From NCBI RefSeq assembly GCF_023078355.1, contig NZ_CP095552.1, positions 3,100,001 through 3,164,000 on the forward strand: a stretch of DNA of 64,000 nt. Direction: 5' to 3'. The translations under genes were made by a program, and so were the position numbers. Under the pieces are notes generated by a model. It was not told the DNA's origin, made no database searches, and saw nothing but the letters and a program-made list of their open reading frames with translations. Positions 1-9,234 of the stretch are shown here, piece by piece. Source of the stretch: Gordonia hongkongensis. Lineage in GTDB: Bacteria; Actinomycetota; Actinomycetes; Mycobacteriales; Mycobacteriaceae. Numbering within the stretch: position 1 is the stretch's first letter; every line of letters begins with the position of its first letter.

Positions 1-1709
1 CCGAGCCTGGGCACCGCGGTGATCTGCTTGCGATCCCGGAACGCGCCATTGGTGTCACGATGCGCGACAATCGATTCCGCGAGGCCCGCGGTGATGCCGG
101 ACACGCGGGACAGCAGCGGCACCGACGCAGTGTTCACGTCGACGCCGACCGCGTTCACCGCGTCTTCGACGACCGCCCCGAGTGAGCGCGCGAGCAGGGT
201 CTCGGAGATGTCGTGCTGATACTGCCCCACCCCGATCGACTTCGGATCGATCTTCACGAGCTCGGCGAGCGGATCCTGCAACCGGCGGGCGATCGAGACC
301 GCGCCGCGGATGGAGACGTCGAGGTCCGGCAATTCCTTCGACGCGTACGCCGACGCCGAGTAGACCGAGGCACCCGCCTCGGACACGACGACGCTCGTCG
401 GCGGCTTCTTGCCGGCCTCCTTGATCGCGGCCAGCAGCTCGCCGGCGAGCGCATCGGTCTCGCGTGAGGCGGTGCCGTTGCCGATGGCGATGAGCTCGAC
501 GCCGTGCTTCTCGACGAGTGCGCCGAGCACGGCGAGCGAACCGGACTTGTCGCGCCGGGGCTCGTGCGGATAGATCGTTGCGTGGTCGACGACCCTGCCG
601 GTCGCGTTCACCACTGCGACCTTCACGCCGGTGCGCAGACCGGGGTCGAGCCCCATCGTCGTACGGGACCCGGCGGGCGCGGCCAGCAGGAGGTCCTTGA
701 GGTTCGTCGCGAACACGGCGACCGCGTCGGCCTCGGCGGCCTGACGCAGCCGCATCCGGACGTCGAGGGACAGCCCGACGAACAGCTTGGTCCGCCATGC
801 CCAGCGCACCGTGTCGGTGAGCCACCGGTCGGCCGGACGCCCCTGATCGGCGATGCCGAACCGGGCGGCGATGCGCTGCTCGTACGGTCCGGGGCCGGCG
901 GGCCGGTCGGCCGCTTCCGGGTCGGCGTCGAGGGTGACCGACAGGATCTCCTCGCGCTCGCCGCGCAGCACGGCCAGCACCCGGTGCGACGGAAGCGAGG
1001 TGAACGGCTCGGAGAACTCGAAGTAGTCGGCGAACTTGGCGCCGGCCGACTCCTTGCCGTCGCGAACCGCCGTGCGCAGCACTCCGGTCTGCCACATCAG
1101 CTCACGGAGTTCGCCGACGAGGTCGGCGTCTTCGGCGAACCGCTCCACGGCGATCGCGCGGGCACCGTCGAGCTGCTCGGCGGTGAAGGTCGCCGGGTCC
1201 GTCGTCGGGTCCGAGAGCAGCGCATCGGCCACCGGCTCGTGTCCGGCCTCGCGTGCGATCTGGGCCTTGGTGCGGCGCTTCGGCTTGTAGGGCAGGTAGA
1301 TGTCCTCAAGGCGCGCCTTGGTGTCGGCCTCGAGGATGCGCGCATCGAGTGCGGCGTCGAGTTTGCCCTGCGCGGCGATGGATTCGCGGACGGCCTGGCG
1401 TCGGGCCTCGAGGTCGCGCAGGTAACCGAGACGCTCGTCGAGGGTACGCAGCTGCGCGTCGTCGAGGCCGCCGGTGGCCTCCTTGCGGTATCGCGCGACG
1501 AACGGAACCGTCGATCCCCCGTCGAGCAACTCGATCGCCGATCGCACCTGACCGGCGCCCACCCCGAGTTCGGTCGCGATCGCCGACGCGATGCGGGAGT
1601 TCACGACCGCAGGATCGGGCGCGGGCACCGTCTGGGGTGCAGCGGCCGGCGAGCCGGGGGTCGCGGGTGCGGGTTCGGGCGCGGAGTCGGGTGACACAGT
1701 TTCTGACAC
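1..1709 (-). CDS. tex: Tex transcriptional accessory protein (3' end outside the window)
   Basis: This is the N-terminal 569 codons of a Tex/YhgF family protein, an RNA/DNA-binding factor tied to transcription. Reading from GTG at 1709, a Pro/Ala-rich leader of about 30 residues precedes the Tex N-terminal helical domain (TVPFVARYRKEATGGLDD, then DIYLPYKPKRRTKAQIA). A YqgF/RNase H-like domain follows with GLDPGLRTGVKVAVV, and then the helix-hairpin-helix part (NTASVPLLSRVSGI). The window ends inside HhH, so the C-terminal S1 domain, expected in a protein of about 780 residues, is not visible. The gene lies 34 bp after the methyltransferase stop, so it is probably the last gene of the infC operon. 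GTG is chosen because it is the first in-frame start after the upstream gene. The family call is firm; its cellular role is known only in general terms. Confidence 0.93.
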   Translation of the reverse strand, partial: MSETVSPDSAPEPAPATPGSPAAAPQTVPAPDPAVVNSRIASAIATELGVGAGQVRSAIELLDGGSTVPFVARYRKEATGGLDDAQLRTLDERLGYLRDLEARRQAVRESIAAQGKLDAALDARILEADTKARLEDIYLPYKPKRRTKAQIAREAGHEPVADALLSDPTTDPATFTAEQLDGARAIAVERFAEDADLVGELRELMWQTGVLRTAVRDGKESAGAKFADYFEFSEPFTSLPSHRVLAVLRGEREEILSVTLDADPEAADRPAGPGPYEQRIAARFGIADQGRPADRWLTDTVRWAWRTKLFVGLSLDVRMRLRQAAEADAVAVFATNLKDLLLAAPAGSRTTMGLDPGLRTGVKVAVVNATGRVVDHATIYPHEPRRDKSGSLAVLGALVEKHGVELIAIGNGTASRETDALAGELLAAIKEAGKKPPTSVVVSEAGASVYSASAYASKELPDLDVSIRGAVSIARRLQDPLAELVKIDPKSIGVGQYQHDISETLLARSLGAVVEDAVNAVGVDVNTASVPLLSRVSGITAGLAESIVAHRDTNGAFRDRKQITAVPRL

Positions 1710-1743
1710 GATCGCCGACCCTACCGGCCGACTCGGACAGCGG

Positions 1744-2553
1744 TCAGACGCGACCCGCCGCGCCGTGGACACGGGCGCTCTCGTACAGACAGATGGCCGC
1801 CGCGGCAGCGACATTCAGGCTCTCGGCGCGGCCACGGATGGGGATCGACACGCGGTGGTCGGCGGAGCGCTGCACCTCGACCGACAGGCCGTGGGCCTCG
1901 TTGCCGAAGAGCCATGCGACGCGGCCGGAGAGGATGTCGCCCGCCGCGTCCAGGGCGACCTCGCCATCGGCCGCGGTCGCCAAAAGGCTGATGCCGGACC
2001 CCCGGATGGCGTCGAGGGCGTCGTCGACGGCGCGCTCACGCACCACGGGCACCGTGAACACGCTCCCCGCGCTCGCACGGACGCACTTGCCGTTGTGGGG
2101 GTCGACGGCATCGCCGAGCAGGATCACCGCATCGGCGCCCATCGCGTCGGCACAGCGGATGAGCGTGCCCGCGTTCCCGGGCTCCCGCGGCTCGACCGCG
2201 ATCGCGAGGAGTCGCGGCCCGGCGGAGAGAACGGCGTCCAGCAGCACGTCGAGCAACGGGCAGATCGCGAAGATGCCCGCGGGCGTGGACGTCTCGGCCA
2301 GCTTCGACGCGGCGCGGCCGGTGATCACCGACACCGGGACGCCGGCCGCCGCGGCGGTCTCGACGAGATCGCGGTGACGGAACTGCTCCTCGTCGGCGAC
2401 CAGGAGCGTCTCGATCCGGCCGACGGTGAGCGCCGACGCGACTGCATTCGCCCCTTCGGCGAGGAAGCGGCCGTGCTCGCGCCGCTCGGCGGCGCGATGC
2501 AGCTTCGCATACGACACGACCCGCGAGGATCGCTCGGACAGCACCTCCGTCAT
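1744..2553 (-). CDS. tsnR: SpoU/TrmH-type 2'-O-methyltransferase (TsnR-like)
   Basis: A 269-aa SPOUT-superfamily RNA 2'-O-ribose methyltransferase using S-adenosylmethionine. An N-terminal substrate-binding part (residues 1-90: RVVSYAKLHRAAERREHGRF, a typical RNA-binding start of the family) precedes the knotted catalytic domain. Visible motifs are EPREPGNAGTLIRCADAMGA (motif 1), WLFGNEAHGLS (motif 2) and SLNVAAAAAICLYE (motif 3). The ATG at 2553 is chosen because homology begins there; the frame stays open upstream to 2802 but overlaps rplT. The gene follows rplT by 47 bp, the same position as tsnR in mycobacteria, so the target is probably rRNA. The exact methylated nucleotide cannot be read from sequence. 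Confidence 0.88.
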   Translation of the reverse strand: MTEVLSERSSRVVSYAKLHRAAERREHGRFLAEGANAVASALTVGRIETLLVADEEQFRHRDLVETAAAAGVPVSVITGRAASKLAETSTPAGIFAICPLLDVLLDAVLSAGPRLLAIAVEPREPGNAGTLIRCADAMGADAVILLGDAVDPHNGKCVRASAGSVFTVPVVRERAVDDALDAIRGSGISLLATAADGEVALDAAGDILSGRVAWLFGNEAHGLSVEVQRSADHRVSIPIRGRAESLNVAAAAAICLYESARVHGAAGRV

Positions 2554-2600
2554 CGGAGGTTCGTCCGCGCGACTCGCGGGTCGTGGGTGCTGGTGCGCAA

Positions 2601-2981
2601 TCAGGCAGCCGGCGCGTTGACGTCGGCCGGCAGTGCCTTGCGGGCGACCTCGACGAGACCGGTGAAGGCCTCGGGATCGGTCACGGCGATGTCGGCGAGC
2701 ACCTTGCGGTCGACCTCGACACCCGCGGCCTTGAGGCCCTGGATGAGTCGGTTGTAGGTGATGTCGTTGGCGCGGGCCGCGGCGTTGATACGCGAGATCC
2801 ACAGCTTGCGGAACTCACCCTTGCGCGCGCGACGGTCGCGGTAGGCGTAGTTCAGCGAGTGGAGCTGCTGCTCCTTCGCCTTGCGGTAGAGGCGCGACCG
2901 CTGTCCGCGGTAGCCCTTGGATGCCTCGAGGGTGGACCGACGCTTCTTCTGGGCGTTGACGGCCCTTTTCACGCGTGCCAT
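2601..2981 (-). CDS. rplT: 50S ribosomal protein L20
   Basis: A 126-aa L20, a 23S rRNA-binding protein needed for early 50S assembly. The N-terminus [15 protein letters not shown] and the block [16 protein letters not shown] are diagnostic, followed by the conserved globular half ([23 protein letters not shown]). Its length is slightly above the usual 117-120 because of a short Ala-rich C-terminal tail. It sits 43 bp after rpmI, in the standard infC-rpmI-rplT order, and is presumably co-transcribed. Confidence 0.98.
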   Translation of the reverse strand: MARVKRAVNAQKKRRSTLEASKGYRGQRSRLYRKAKEQQLHSLNYAYRDRRARKGEFRKLWISRINAAARANDITYNRLIQGLKAAGVEVDRKVLADIAVTDPEAFTGLVEVARKALPADVNAPAA

Positions 2982-3024
2982 GTGTTAGATCCTTTTGCTT
3001 GTCAGATGTCTGGGGTCGCTGGCG

Positions 3025-3219
3025 TCAGCGGTTGAGCAGTCGCTTGATGCGCGGGGCGTCGTTCTCGCTGACGACGGTGGTGCCGTCGAGACGACGGGTG
3101 CGCCGGGACGACTTGTGCTCGAGCAGGTGGCGGCGGTTGGCCTTCTGGCGGACGATCTTTCCGCTGCCGGTCACCTTGAAGCGCTTCGCGGTGCCCTTGT
3201 GGGTCTTGCTCTTCGGCAT
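3025..3219 (-). CDS. rpmI: 50S ribosomal protein L35
   Basis: A 64-aa L35, normal length for the family. The sequence starts [20 protein letters not shown], with the conserved [13 protein letters not shown] block and the basic tail PRIKRLLNR. It lies between infC (146 bp upstream) and rplT (43 bp downstream). The AAGGAAGAAC stretch just before ATG serves as ribosome-binding site. Confidence 0.98.
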   Translation of the reverse strand: MPKSKTHKGTAKRFKVTGSGKIVRQKANRRHLLEHKSSRRTRRLDGTTVVSENDAPRIKRLLNR

Positions 3220-3248
3220 GTTCTTCCTTTTCTCGGGCGAACTCGGGC

Positions 3249-3330
3249 ACCGGACCCGGCGAGGTCCGGTGTGTACCCGTGTTCGCGTGTCGTGATCTCG
3301 GCCGGAGCGGTTCGGACTCTCGTCCGGCCG
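3249..3330 (-). promoter_or_regulatory. Two hairpins in the infC-rpmI spacer
   Basis: The 146-bp gap between infC and rpmI holds two perfect inverted repeats: ACCGGACC/GGTCCGGT (3249-3256 with 3263-3270, 6-nt loop) and CGGCCGGA/TCCGGCCG (3299-3306 with 3323-3330). No U-run follows on the minus strand, so they do not look like plain terminators. They could modulate read-through or rpmI-rplT translation (L20 autoregulates this operon in other bacteria). The structure is seen; the function is inferred. Confidence 0.35.
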
Positions 3331-3365
3331 ATCGACTCAGTTCTCGTCCGCTCAGTGCTCGCGGA

Positions 3366-3947
<582 letters not shown>

Positions 3948-3950
<3 letters not shown>

Positions 3951-3961
3951 GGGGCCTCCTT
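3948..3961 (-). promoter_or_regulatory. infC ribosome-binding site and ATC start codon
   Basis: On the minus strand AAGGAGG (3961-3955), then CCCC, then ATC AGC ACT. The near-perfect Shine-Dalgarno directly before a non-canonical start decides the infC reading start. It fits IF-3 feedback, in which IF-3 discriminates against its own start codon. Confidence 0.75.
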
Positions 3962-4039
3962 GTTCAATCCTGCAGTGGTAACCGTCGCGTCGTGGCGAGG
4001 GACGTATGCAAGAGAACCTGCGGGACACCTCAGCGAGGA

Positions 4040-4066
4040 AGCCCCGGGACTGATGTCCGCGGGGCT
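4040..4066 (-). promoter_or_regulatory. Hairpin in the infC 5' leader
   Basis: The 322-bp region between infC and the divergent DUF1844 gene holds no gene. Within it, AGCCCC-G-GGAC pairs with GTCC-C-GGGGCT around a four-base loop (one bulge). It is not followed by a T-run on the infC strand, so it may be a leader structure rather than an intrinsic terminator. I see no convincing promoter boxes by eye; both divergent promoters must lie at about 4200-4270. Confidence 0.35.
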
Positions 4067-4272
4067 CCGATACCGACCGGTTCGTCCACGCGTGCCAGTG
4101 CTGACACACGCTGCCGACGACGTACAGCTCAGCATCCAGAGATGCGATCTGCGACGATCGGCGTGAACCGGACCGTGCAACTGCGAGAACCTCGCGTCGA
4201 ACGGTGGGAGCGGAACTCCACTTACGACCCCGGCGCATACCAGGGCGGTCGTGCTATGGGAGTCTAACAGCC

Positions 4273-4698
4273 ATGGCCGAGAACTCCTATTCGTCACCTG
4301 CACCGTTACCCCCGGAGGGTGCGACGGGCGATGGCGCCGACCTGGGAGATGCGGCGCACACCGATCCCGACAACGTCCGTGACCTGGGCGATATTCCGGC
4401 CATCGAGGTCATCACCCGATCCATCGTCATGCTGATGAGCGCGGCGGCCGAGAAGCTCGGCCTGGCCGAGGGGACCCCGGCCGACCGGATCGACCTGCCC
4501 GAGGCCCGCACCCTGATCACCGCCCTGGCCGGCATCGTCGACGCGTCGAAAGCCGATCTCGGCATCCACGCCGCACCGATCCGCGACGGCCTGAAGGGCC
4601 TGCAGCTGGCGTTCCGGGAGGCAAGTGCATACCCGGACGAACCCGGCGAGGGCCCGGGCGAGAAGTACACCGGCCCGGTTCGCGCGCCTCGGCGGTAG
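4273..4698 (+). CDS. DUF1844 family protein
   Basis: A 141-aa protein of unknown function. The central block IPAIEVITRSIVMLMSAAAE, KLGLAEG, IDLPEARTLITALAGIVDA is the DUF1844 signature. The N-terminal 35 residues are acidic and low-complexity, and the C-terminus is Pro/Arg-rich. There is no signal peptide and only one weakly hydrophobic helix, so it is probably cytoplasmic. The ATG at 4273 is chosen because the longer open frame (from 4204) runs into the divergent infC promoter region. DUF1844 genes beside infC are common in Actinobacteria. Confidence 0.8.
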   Translation: MAENSYSSPAPLPPEGATGDGADLGDAAHTDPDNVRDLGDIPAIEVITRSIVMLMSAAAEKLGLAEGTPADRIDLPEARTLITALAGIVDASKADLGIHAAPIRDGLKGLQLAFREASAYPDEPGEGPGEKYTGPVRAPRR

Positions 4699-4710
4699 TG
4701 GCCTCGACAC

Positions 4711-4750
4711 GCGGCGGCCTCGCTCCGCTCGGCCGGCGCTACTCGACCAG
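4711..4750. repeat. Short GCTCGCT-type intergenic repeat
   Basis: The 73-bp gap between two plus-strand genes contains CCTCGCTCCGCTCGGCC and CGCTACTCGACCAGCGG. This is a degenerate form of the AGCGAGC/GCTCGCT palindrome that recurs at 34085, 46575 and 50578. Such units are frequent in Gordonia-type intergenic DNA. No function is evident. Confidence 0.3.
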
Positions 4751-4771
4751 CGGAGGGCCTACGCTGGACCC

Positions 4772-5059
4772 ATGACGAATGCCGAGGAGCCCGGACGGTC
4801 CGACGAGATCATCGATGCGGAGATCGTGCCGACCGGCCCGGTGCCCGGAGCGGTTCCCGATCCGGATTACTCCGACAGCGGCGTCCCGACCTTCGACTTC
4901 GTGCGCGACAAGATCGAGAACCGCATCACCACCGCGATCGGGTCGCAGGAGCTGGCGGAGACGAGCGCCGAGGGCCAGTCCGTCGACGAGATGATGCGCA
5001 AACGCGACGAGGCCGCGAAGAAGCGACTCGAGGAGATCCGCAAATCGATGGGTTCGTAG
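4772..5059 (+). CDS. Small conserved charged protein (Rv1638A-like position)
   Basis: A 95-aa hypothetical protein. The N-terminal half is acidic and Pro-rich (DEIIDAEIVPTGPVPGAVPD). The middle FDFVRDKIENRITTAIGSQEL is the best-conserved looking block, and the C-terminus (VDEMMRKRDEAAKKRLEEIR) is predicted to be a charged helix or short coiled coil. The ATG at 4772 follows a purine-rich stretch. A small ORF in the same place beside uvrA exists in mycobacteria, and this is called by position. Function is unknown. Confidence 0.65.
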   Translation: MTNAEEPGRSDEIIDAEIVPTGPVPGAVPDPDYSDSGVPTFDFVRDKIENRITTAIGSQELAETSAEGQSVDEMMRKRDEAAKKRLEEIRKSMGS

Positions 5060-5093
5060 CACACTCCCCCGCCGCGCATTCCCCCTCCGAACA

Positions 5094-5165
5094 CGCAAAT
5101 CGCCACTCCCGTTGACGCGCGCCACTCGCAAACCAGCGCTGCTACAACGGAAGTGGCGATTCGCG
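5094..5165. terminator. Inverted repeat between convergent genes
   Basis: CGCAAATCGCCACTCCCGTT (5094-5113) is matched, with two mismatches, by the reverse complement at 5146-5165. The arms flank a 32-bp spacer. It lies between the stop of the small plus-strand gene and the stop of uvrA, so a bidirectional terminator or an extragenic palindrome is the natural reading. No T-run is present. Confidence 0.4.
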
Positions 5166-5174
5166 TTCGGCGAC

Positions 5175-8057
5175 TCAGCCGACCGACGCCACCGCGTGAC
5201 CAATGTCGACGATCTCGGCCAGGAATTTGCCGGTGTGGCTGCCCGGGGTCGCGGCGATGTCCTCCGGAGTACCTTCGCCGACCACGGTTCCACCACCCGC
5301 GCCACCCTCGGGTCCCATGTCGATGACCCAGTCGGCGGTCTTGATGACATCGAGGTTGTGCTCGATCACGATGACCGTGTTGCCCTTGTCGACCAGACCG
5401 TTGATCACGGCGAGCAGCTTCTTGATGTCCTCGAAGTGCAGACCGGTGGTCGGCTCGTCGAGGATGTAGACCGTCCGGCCCATCGACCGCTTCTGCAATT
5501 CGGCCGCCAGCTTCACGCGCTGTGCCTCACCGCCGGACAGCGTCGGCGCCGGCTGCCCGAGCCGGACATAGCCCAGACCGACGTCGACGAGTGTCTTCAG
5601 GTAGCGATGGATCGAGGTGACGGGCTCGAAGAAGTCGGCGGCCTCCTCGATCGGCATGTCGAGCACCTCGGAGATGGTCTTGCCCTTGTAGTGCACCTCG
5701 AGGGTCTCGCGGTTGTACCGCGCGCCGTGGCAGACCTCGCACGGGACGTACACATCCGGCAGGAAGTTCATCTCGATCTTGATCGTGCCCTCACCGGTGC
5801 ACGCCTCACAGCGGCCGCCCTTGACGTTGAACGAGAACCGGCCCGGTTGATAGCCGCGCACCTTCGCCTCGGTCGTCGCCGCGAACAACGTGCGGATCTT
5901 GTCGAAGACACCGGTGTAGGTGGCCGGGTTCGACCGCGGGGTGCGCCCGATCGGCGACTGGTCGACCTGCACGAGCTTGTCCAGGTTGTCCAGACCCTTG
6001 ATGCGGGTGTGACGCCCGGGCACCTGACGCGCGCCGTTGAGCTTGTTGGCGAGCACGGTGGCCAGGATGTCGTTGACGAGCGTCGACTTGCCCGACCCCG
6101 AGACACCGGTGACCGCGGTCATCACGCCGAGCGGGAACGACACGTCAATGCCACGGAGATTGTGTTCCCGTGCGCCGACGACCGTCAGCTGGCGCTTGCG
6201 ATCGATCGGCCGCCGGATGTCCGGCACCGGCAGGGTGTCGCGACCGGCGAGGTACGCACCGGTCAGCGACTTCCGGTTCTTCAGCAGGTCCTTGTAACTG
6301 CCGCTGTGCACCACGTGCCCGCCGTGCTCCCCGGCACGGGGCCCGATGTCGACGATCCAATCGGCGGCGCGGATGGTGTCCTCGTCGTGTTCGACGACGA
6401 TCAGTGTGTTGCCCAGATCCCGAAGACGGGTCAGCGTGTCGATGAGTCGGCGGTTGTCGCGCTGGTGCAGACCGATCGACGGCTCGTCGAGAACATAGAG
6501 GACGCCCGCGAGACCCGAACCGATCTGGGTGGCCAGGCGGATGCGCTGCGCCTCGCCGCCCGACAACGAACCCGCGGCGCGCTCGAGTGACAGGTACTCG
6601 AGTCCGACGTCGAGCAGGAAGCGGATGCGGGCCTGGACCTCCTTGAGGACCCGTCCCGCGATCGCGGCCTGCCGGGAGTCGAGCCGCAGTTGGTCGAGGA
6701 AATCGGCGCAGTCGGCGACCGACAGGGCACACACCTCGGCGATCGACTTCGGCCCGAACTCCGGGTGGTCGAGCGTCACCGCGAGGATCTCCGGGCGCAG
6801 GCGCGCACCCTGACAGGCCGGACACGGCACGTCCCGCATATAGCCCTCGTACCGCTCCTTCATCTGCTCGGACTCGGTCTGGTCCATGCGACGCGCGAGG
6901 AACGAGAGCACGCCCTCGAACTCGGTGTAGTACGAGCGGGTGCGGCCGTACCGGTTGCGGAACTTGACGTGGACCTGGTGGTCACTGCCGTTCAACAGGG
7001 CCCTACGCGCCTTGATCGGCAGCTTCTTCCAGGGCGTGTTGATGTCGAACTTCATCTGATCGGCCAGACCCGACATCAACCGGAGGAAGTAATCGGCATT
7101 GTGGCCGGTCGACCACGGCGCGATCGCACCCTCGGCGAGCGACATCTCCGGGTCGGGCACGACAAGCTCCTCGTCGACCTCCTTGCGGATGCCGAGCCCG
7201 TCGCATTCCGGGCAGGCGCCGTACGGCGAGTTGAACGAGAACGACCGCGGTTCGAGGTCGTCGATCGCGATCGGATGCGCATTCGGGCAGGCCATCCGCT
7301 CCGAGAAGCGGCGCTCGCGTTCCGGGTCGTCCTCCTCGAGGTCGACGAAGTCGAGCACGATGATGCCGTCGGCCAGGCGCAGACCGGTCTCGACCGAATC
7401 CGTCAGGCGCTGCTTGGCGCTGGACTTGACGACCAGGCGGTCGACGACCACCTCGATGTCGTGCTTCTCCTGCTTCTTCAGTTTCGGCGGATCGGTCAGC
7501 TGATGGACGACGCCGTCGATGCGGGCGCGGGAAAAGCCCTGCGTCTGGAGCTCGGCGAAGAGATCGACGAACTCTCCCTTGCGGGTACGCACGACCGGCG
7601 CGAGCACCTGGAAGCGCGTGCCCTCGTCCATCGCGAGCACCTGATCCACGATCTGCTGGGGTGTCTGCTTGGCGATGGGCTCGCCGCAGATCGGGCAGTG
7701 CGCCTTGCCGGCGCGGGCGTAGAGGAGACGGAGGTAGTCGTAGACCTCGGTGATGGTGCCGACGGTCGACCGGGGATTGCGGTTGGTCGACTTCTGATCG
7801 ATGGACACCGCGGGCGAGAGGCCCTCGATGAAGTCCACATCCGGCTTGTCCATCTGCCCGAGGAACTGCCTCGCATAGGCGGACAGTGACTCCACGTAGC
7901 GCCGCTGCCCCTCCGCGAAGATCGTGTCGAAGGCGAGAGACGACTTGCCCGATCCCGACAACCCCGTGAAGACGATGAGGCTGTCCCGGGGCAGGTCGAC
8001 ATCGATGCCGCGCAGATTGTGTTCGCGGGCACCTCGGACGATCAGACGATCAACCAC
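5175..8057 (-). CDS. uvrA: Excinuclease ABC subunit A
   Basis: A full-length UvrA (960 aa), the damage-sensing ATPase of nucleotide excision repair that loads UvrB. The first ABC module starts [20 protein letters not shown] with Walker [15 protein letters not shown] zinc site (CPNAH ... CPECDGLG), the signature [14 protein letters not shown] and Walker [17 protein letters not shown] follow. The second module has Walker [14 protein letters not shown], a second zinc finger (CEACTGEG ... CEVCHGARY), [12 protein letters not shown] and [14 protein letters not shown]. It is divergent from the hydrolase gene at 8298, with a LexA-like box between. uvrB is 44 kb away on the same strand. Nothing is missing. 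Confidence 0.98.
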   Translation of the reverse strand: MVDRLIVRGAREHNLRGIDVDLPRDSLIVFTGLSGSGKSSLAFDTIFAEGQRRYVESLSAYARQFLGQMDKPDVDFIEGLSPAVSIDQKSTNRNPRSTVGTITEVYDYLRLLYARAGKAHCPICGEPIAKQTPQQIVDQVLAMDEGTRFQVLAPVVRTRKGEFVDLFAELQTQGFSRARIDGVVHQLTDPPKLKKQEKHDIEVVVDRLVVKSSAKQRLTDSVETGLRLADGIIVLDFVDLEEDDPERERRFSERMACPNAHPIAIDDLEPRSFSFNSPYGACPECDGLGIRKEVDEELVVPDPEMSLAEGAIAPWSTGHNADYFLRLMSGLADQMKFDINTPWKKLPIKARRALLNGSDHQVHVKFRNRYGRTRSYYTEFEGVLSFLARRMDQTESEQMKERYEGYMRDVPCPACQGARLRPEILAVTLDHPEFGPKSIAEVCALSVADCADFLDQLRLDSRQAAIAGRVLKEVQARIRFLLDVGLEYLSLERAAGSLSGGEAQRIRLATQIGSGLAGVLYVLDEPSIGLHQRDNRRLIDTLTRLRDLGNTLIVVEHDEDTIRAADWIVDIGPRAGEHGGHVVHSGSYKDLLKNRKSLTGAYLAGRDTLPVPDIRRPIDRKRQLTVVGAREHNLRGIDVSFPLGVMTAVTGVSGSGKSTLVNDILATVLANKLNGARQVPGRHTRIKGLDNLDKLVQVDQSPIGRTPRSNPATYTGVFDKIRTLFAATTEAKVRGYQPGRFSFNVKGGRCEACTGEGTIKIEMNFLPDVYVPCEVCHGARYNRETLEVHYKGKTISEVLDMPIEEAADFFEPVTSIHRYLKTLVDVGLGYVRLGQPAPTLSGGEAQRVKLAAELQKRSMGRTVYILDEPTTGLHFEDIKKLLAVINGLVDKGNTVIVIEHNLDVIKTADWVIDMGPEGGAGGGTVVGEGTPEDIAATPGSHTGKFLAEIVDIGHAVASVG

Positions 8058-8207
8058 TGCAGTCCTTACATTCTCGAGTCACAGGGCGCACAGACGGCGC
8101 ACGGGCACAGTACCGACGGCCACCGACAGAAACGTCGCCATGCACTCGCCCCGGGAGATTCGGAGTCCGACGACCGGGCGATCGGTCTCGCCGCCCGCGT
8201 GTCATCG

Positions 8208-8223
8208 TCGAACCGATGGTCCA
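8208..8223. promoter_or_regulatory. Candidate LexA (SOS) box upstream of uvrA
   Basis: TCGAAC-CGAT-GGTCCA matches the actinobacterial LexA consensus TCGAAC-N4-GTTCGA perfectly in the left half and at four of six positions in the right half. It lies about 150 bp upstream of the uvrA start in the 240-bp divergent region, which holds no other gene. uvrA being SOS-controlled is established knowledge; whether this imperfect site is used is inference. Confidence 0.4.
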
Positions 8224-8297
8224 GGATACGCGCGCCACGCCGGGTTTCATGGTCGCGACCGTCACATTCCGGCTGCCCGCTGTCATAGCCTGTCGGC

Positions 8298-8996
8298 ATG
8301 ACCTCCCCAGCGACACCGATCAGCGACGACTACACCGGCGACCTCTCCGAGTCGAAGACCCCACAGCGCCGCACGCTGTCGTCGGCCACCATCGTCAAGC
8401 TGTCCGTCGGCCCGATGGACAACAACGTCTACCTGGTGACCTCGCGTGCGACGGGCGATCAGCTGATCATCGACGCAGCCAACGACGCGGAGACGATCAC
8501 CGAGGTCTTGTCGGCGGTCGAGGGCACACCGAAGCTCATCTTCACGACCCACCAGCATTTCGATCACTGGCAGGCCCTGGCCGCCGTCACCGAGTCCACC
8601 GGGGTGCCGACCGCGGCGGGGCGCCTCGACGCCGGTGAACTGCCGGTCACCCCCGACCGCCTCGTCGACGACGGTGACGTCCTCGAGGTCGGCGACCTCA
8701 CGTTCGAGGCAATCCATCTCGTCGGGCACACCCCGGGATCGATCGCTCTCGCACTCACCGACGTCGACGACAGCGGCGAGCGAACCGTGCACCTCTTCAC
8801 CGGTGACTGCCTCTTCCCCGGCGGGATCGGCAAGACCTGGAAGCCGGAGGACTTCGACACCCTCCTCGAGGACGTCTCGACGAAGCTGTTCGACCGCTTC
8901 GACGACTCGACCATCGTCTACCCCGGCCACGGCAAGGACACGACCCTGGGCGCCGAGCGCGGGTCACTCCCCGAATGGCGTGAGCGCCGCTGGTGA
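8298..8996 (+). CDS. Metallo-beta-lactamase fold hydrolase (glyoxalase II-like)
   Basis: A 232-aa MBL-fold hydrolase. The metal-binding motif is THQHFDHW (HxHxDH). Further ligands are HLVGHTPGS, TGDCLFPGG (bridging Asp) and YPGHGKDTTLG. It lacks the C-terminal substrate domain of classical glyoxalase II, so the substrate is unknown; a small thioester or lactone is possible. There is no signal peptide, so it is cytoplasmic. Its place next to uvrA matches the Rv1637c position in M. tuberculosis. The NRPS/IS region starts soon after it, while the mycobacterial next neighbour (universal stress protein) lies at 52 kb here. Confidence 0.88.
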   Translation: MTSPATPISDDYTGDLSESKTPQRRTLSSATIVKLSVGPMDNNVYLVTSRATGDQLIIDAANDAETITEVLSAVEGTPKLIFTTHQHFDHWQALAAVTESTGVPTAAGRLDAGELPVTPDRLVDDGDVLEVGDLTFEAIHLVGHTPGSIALALTDVDDSGERTVHLFTGDCLFPGGIGKTWKPEDFDTLLEDVSTKLFDRFDDSTIVYPGHGKDTTLGAERGSLPEWRERRW

Positions 8997-9234
8997 TCCG
9001 GAAGCGGGCGACGCCGGTCGACTCCGGAGTGTTTGGTCGCCGTCGCGGGCGGTTACCTGTTCCTCGGATCGTTCGGCGAGTCGTGACCCCAGATGCCCCG
9101 TAGGTACGCAAACCGGTCACGGCACGCCGAGTGACCTGCAGATTCGTTGCGACAGGGTAGCGTTGAACGGGCCAGAAACGCGCTTCACCCGACGGATCTC
9201 GATAGCCAAACCCGACTGAAGAAGGTTGTGACCG

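Noticed and set aside
504..2377. Plus-strand open frames across tex and the methyltransferase gene
   Set aside because: Antisense shadows; Arg/Gly/Ala-rich without motifs, and the minus-strand products are recognisable.
3951..4238. Longer infC reading frame starting at ATG 4238
   Set aside because: The extra 96 residues have no IF-3 homology and would overlap the divergent promoter region; the SD points to ATC 3950.
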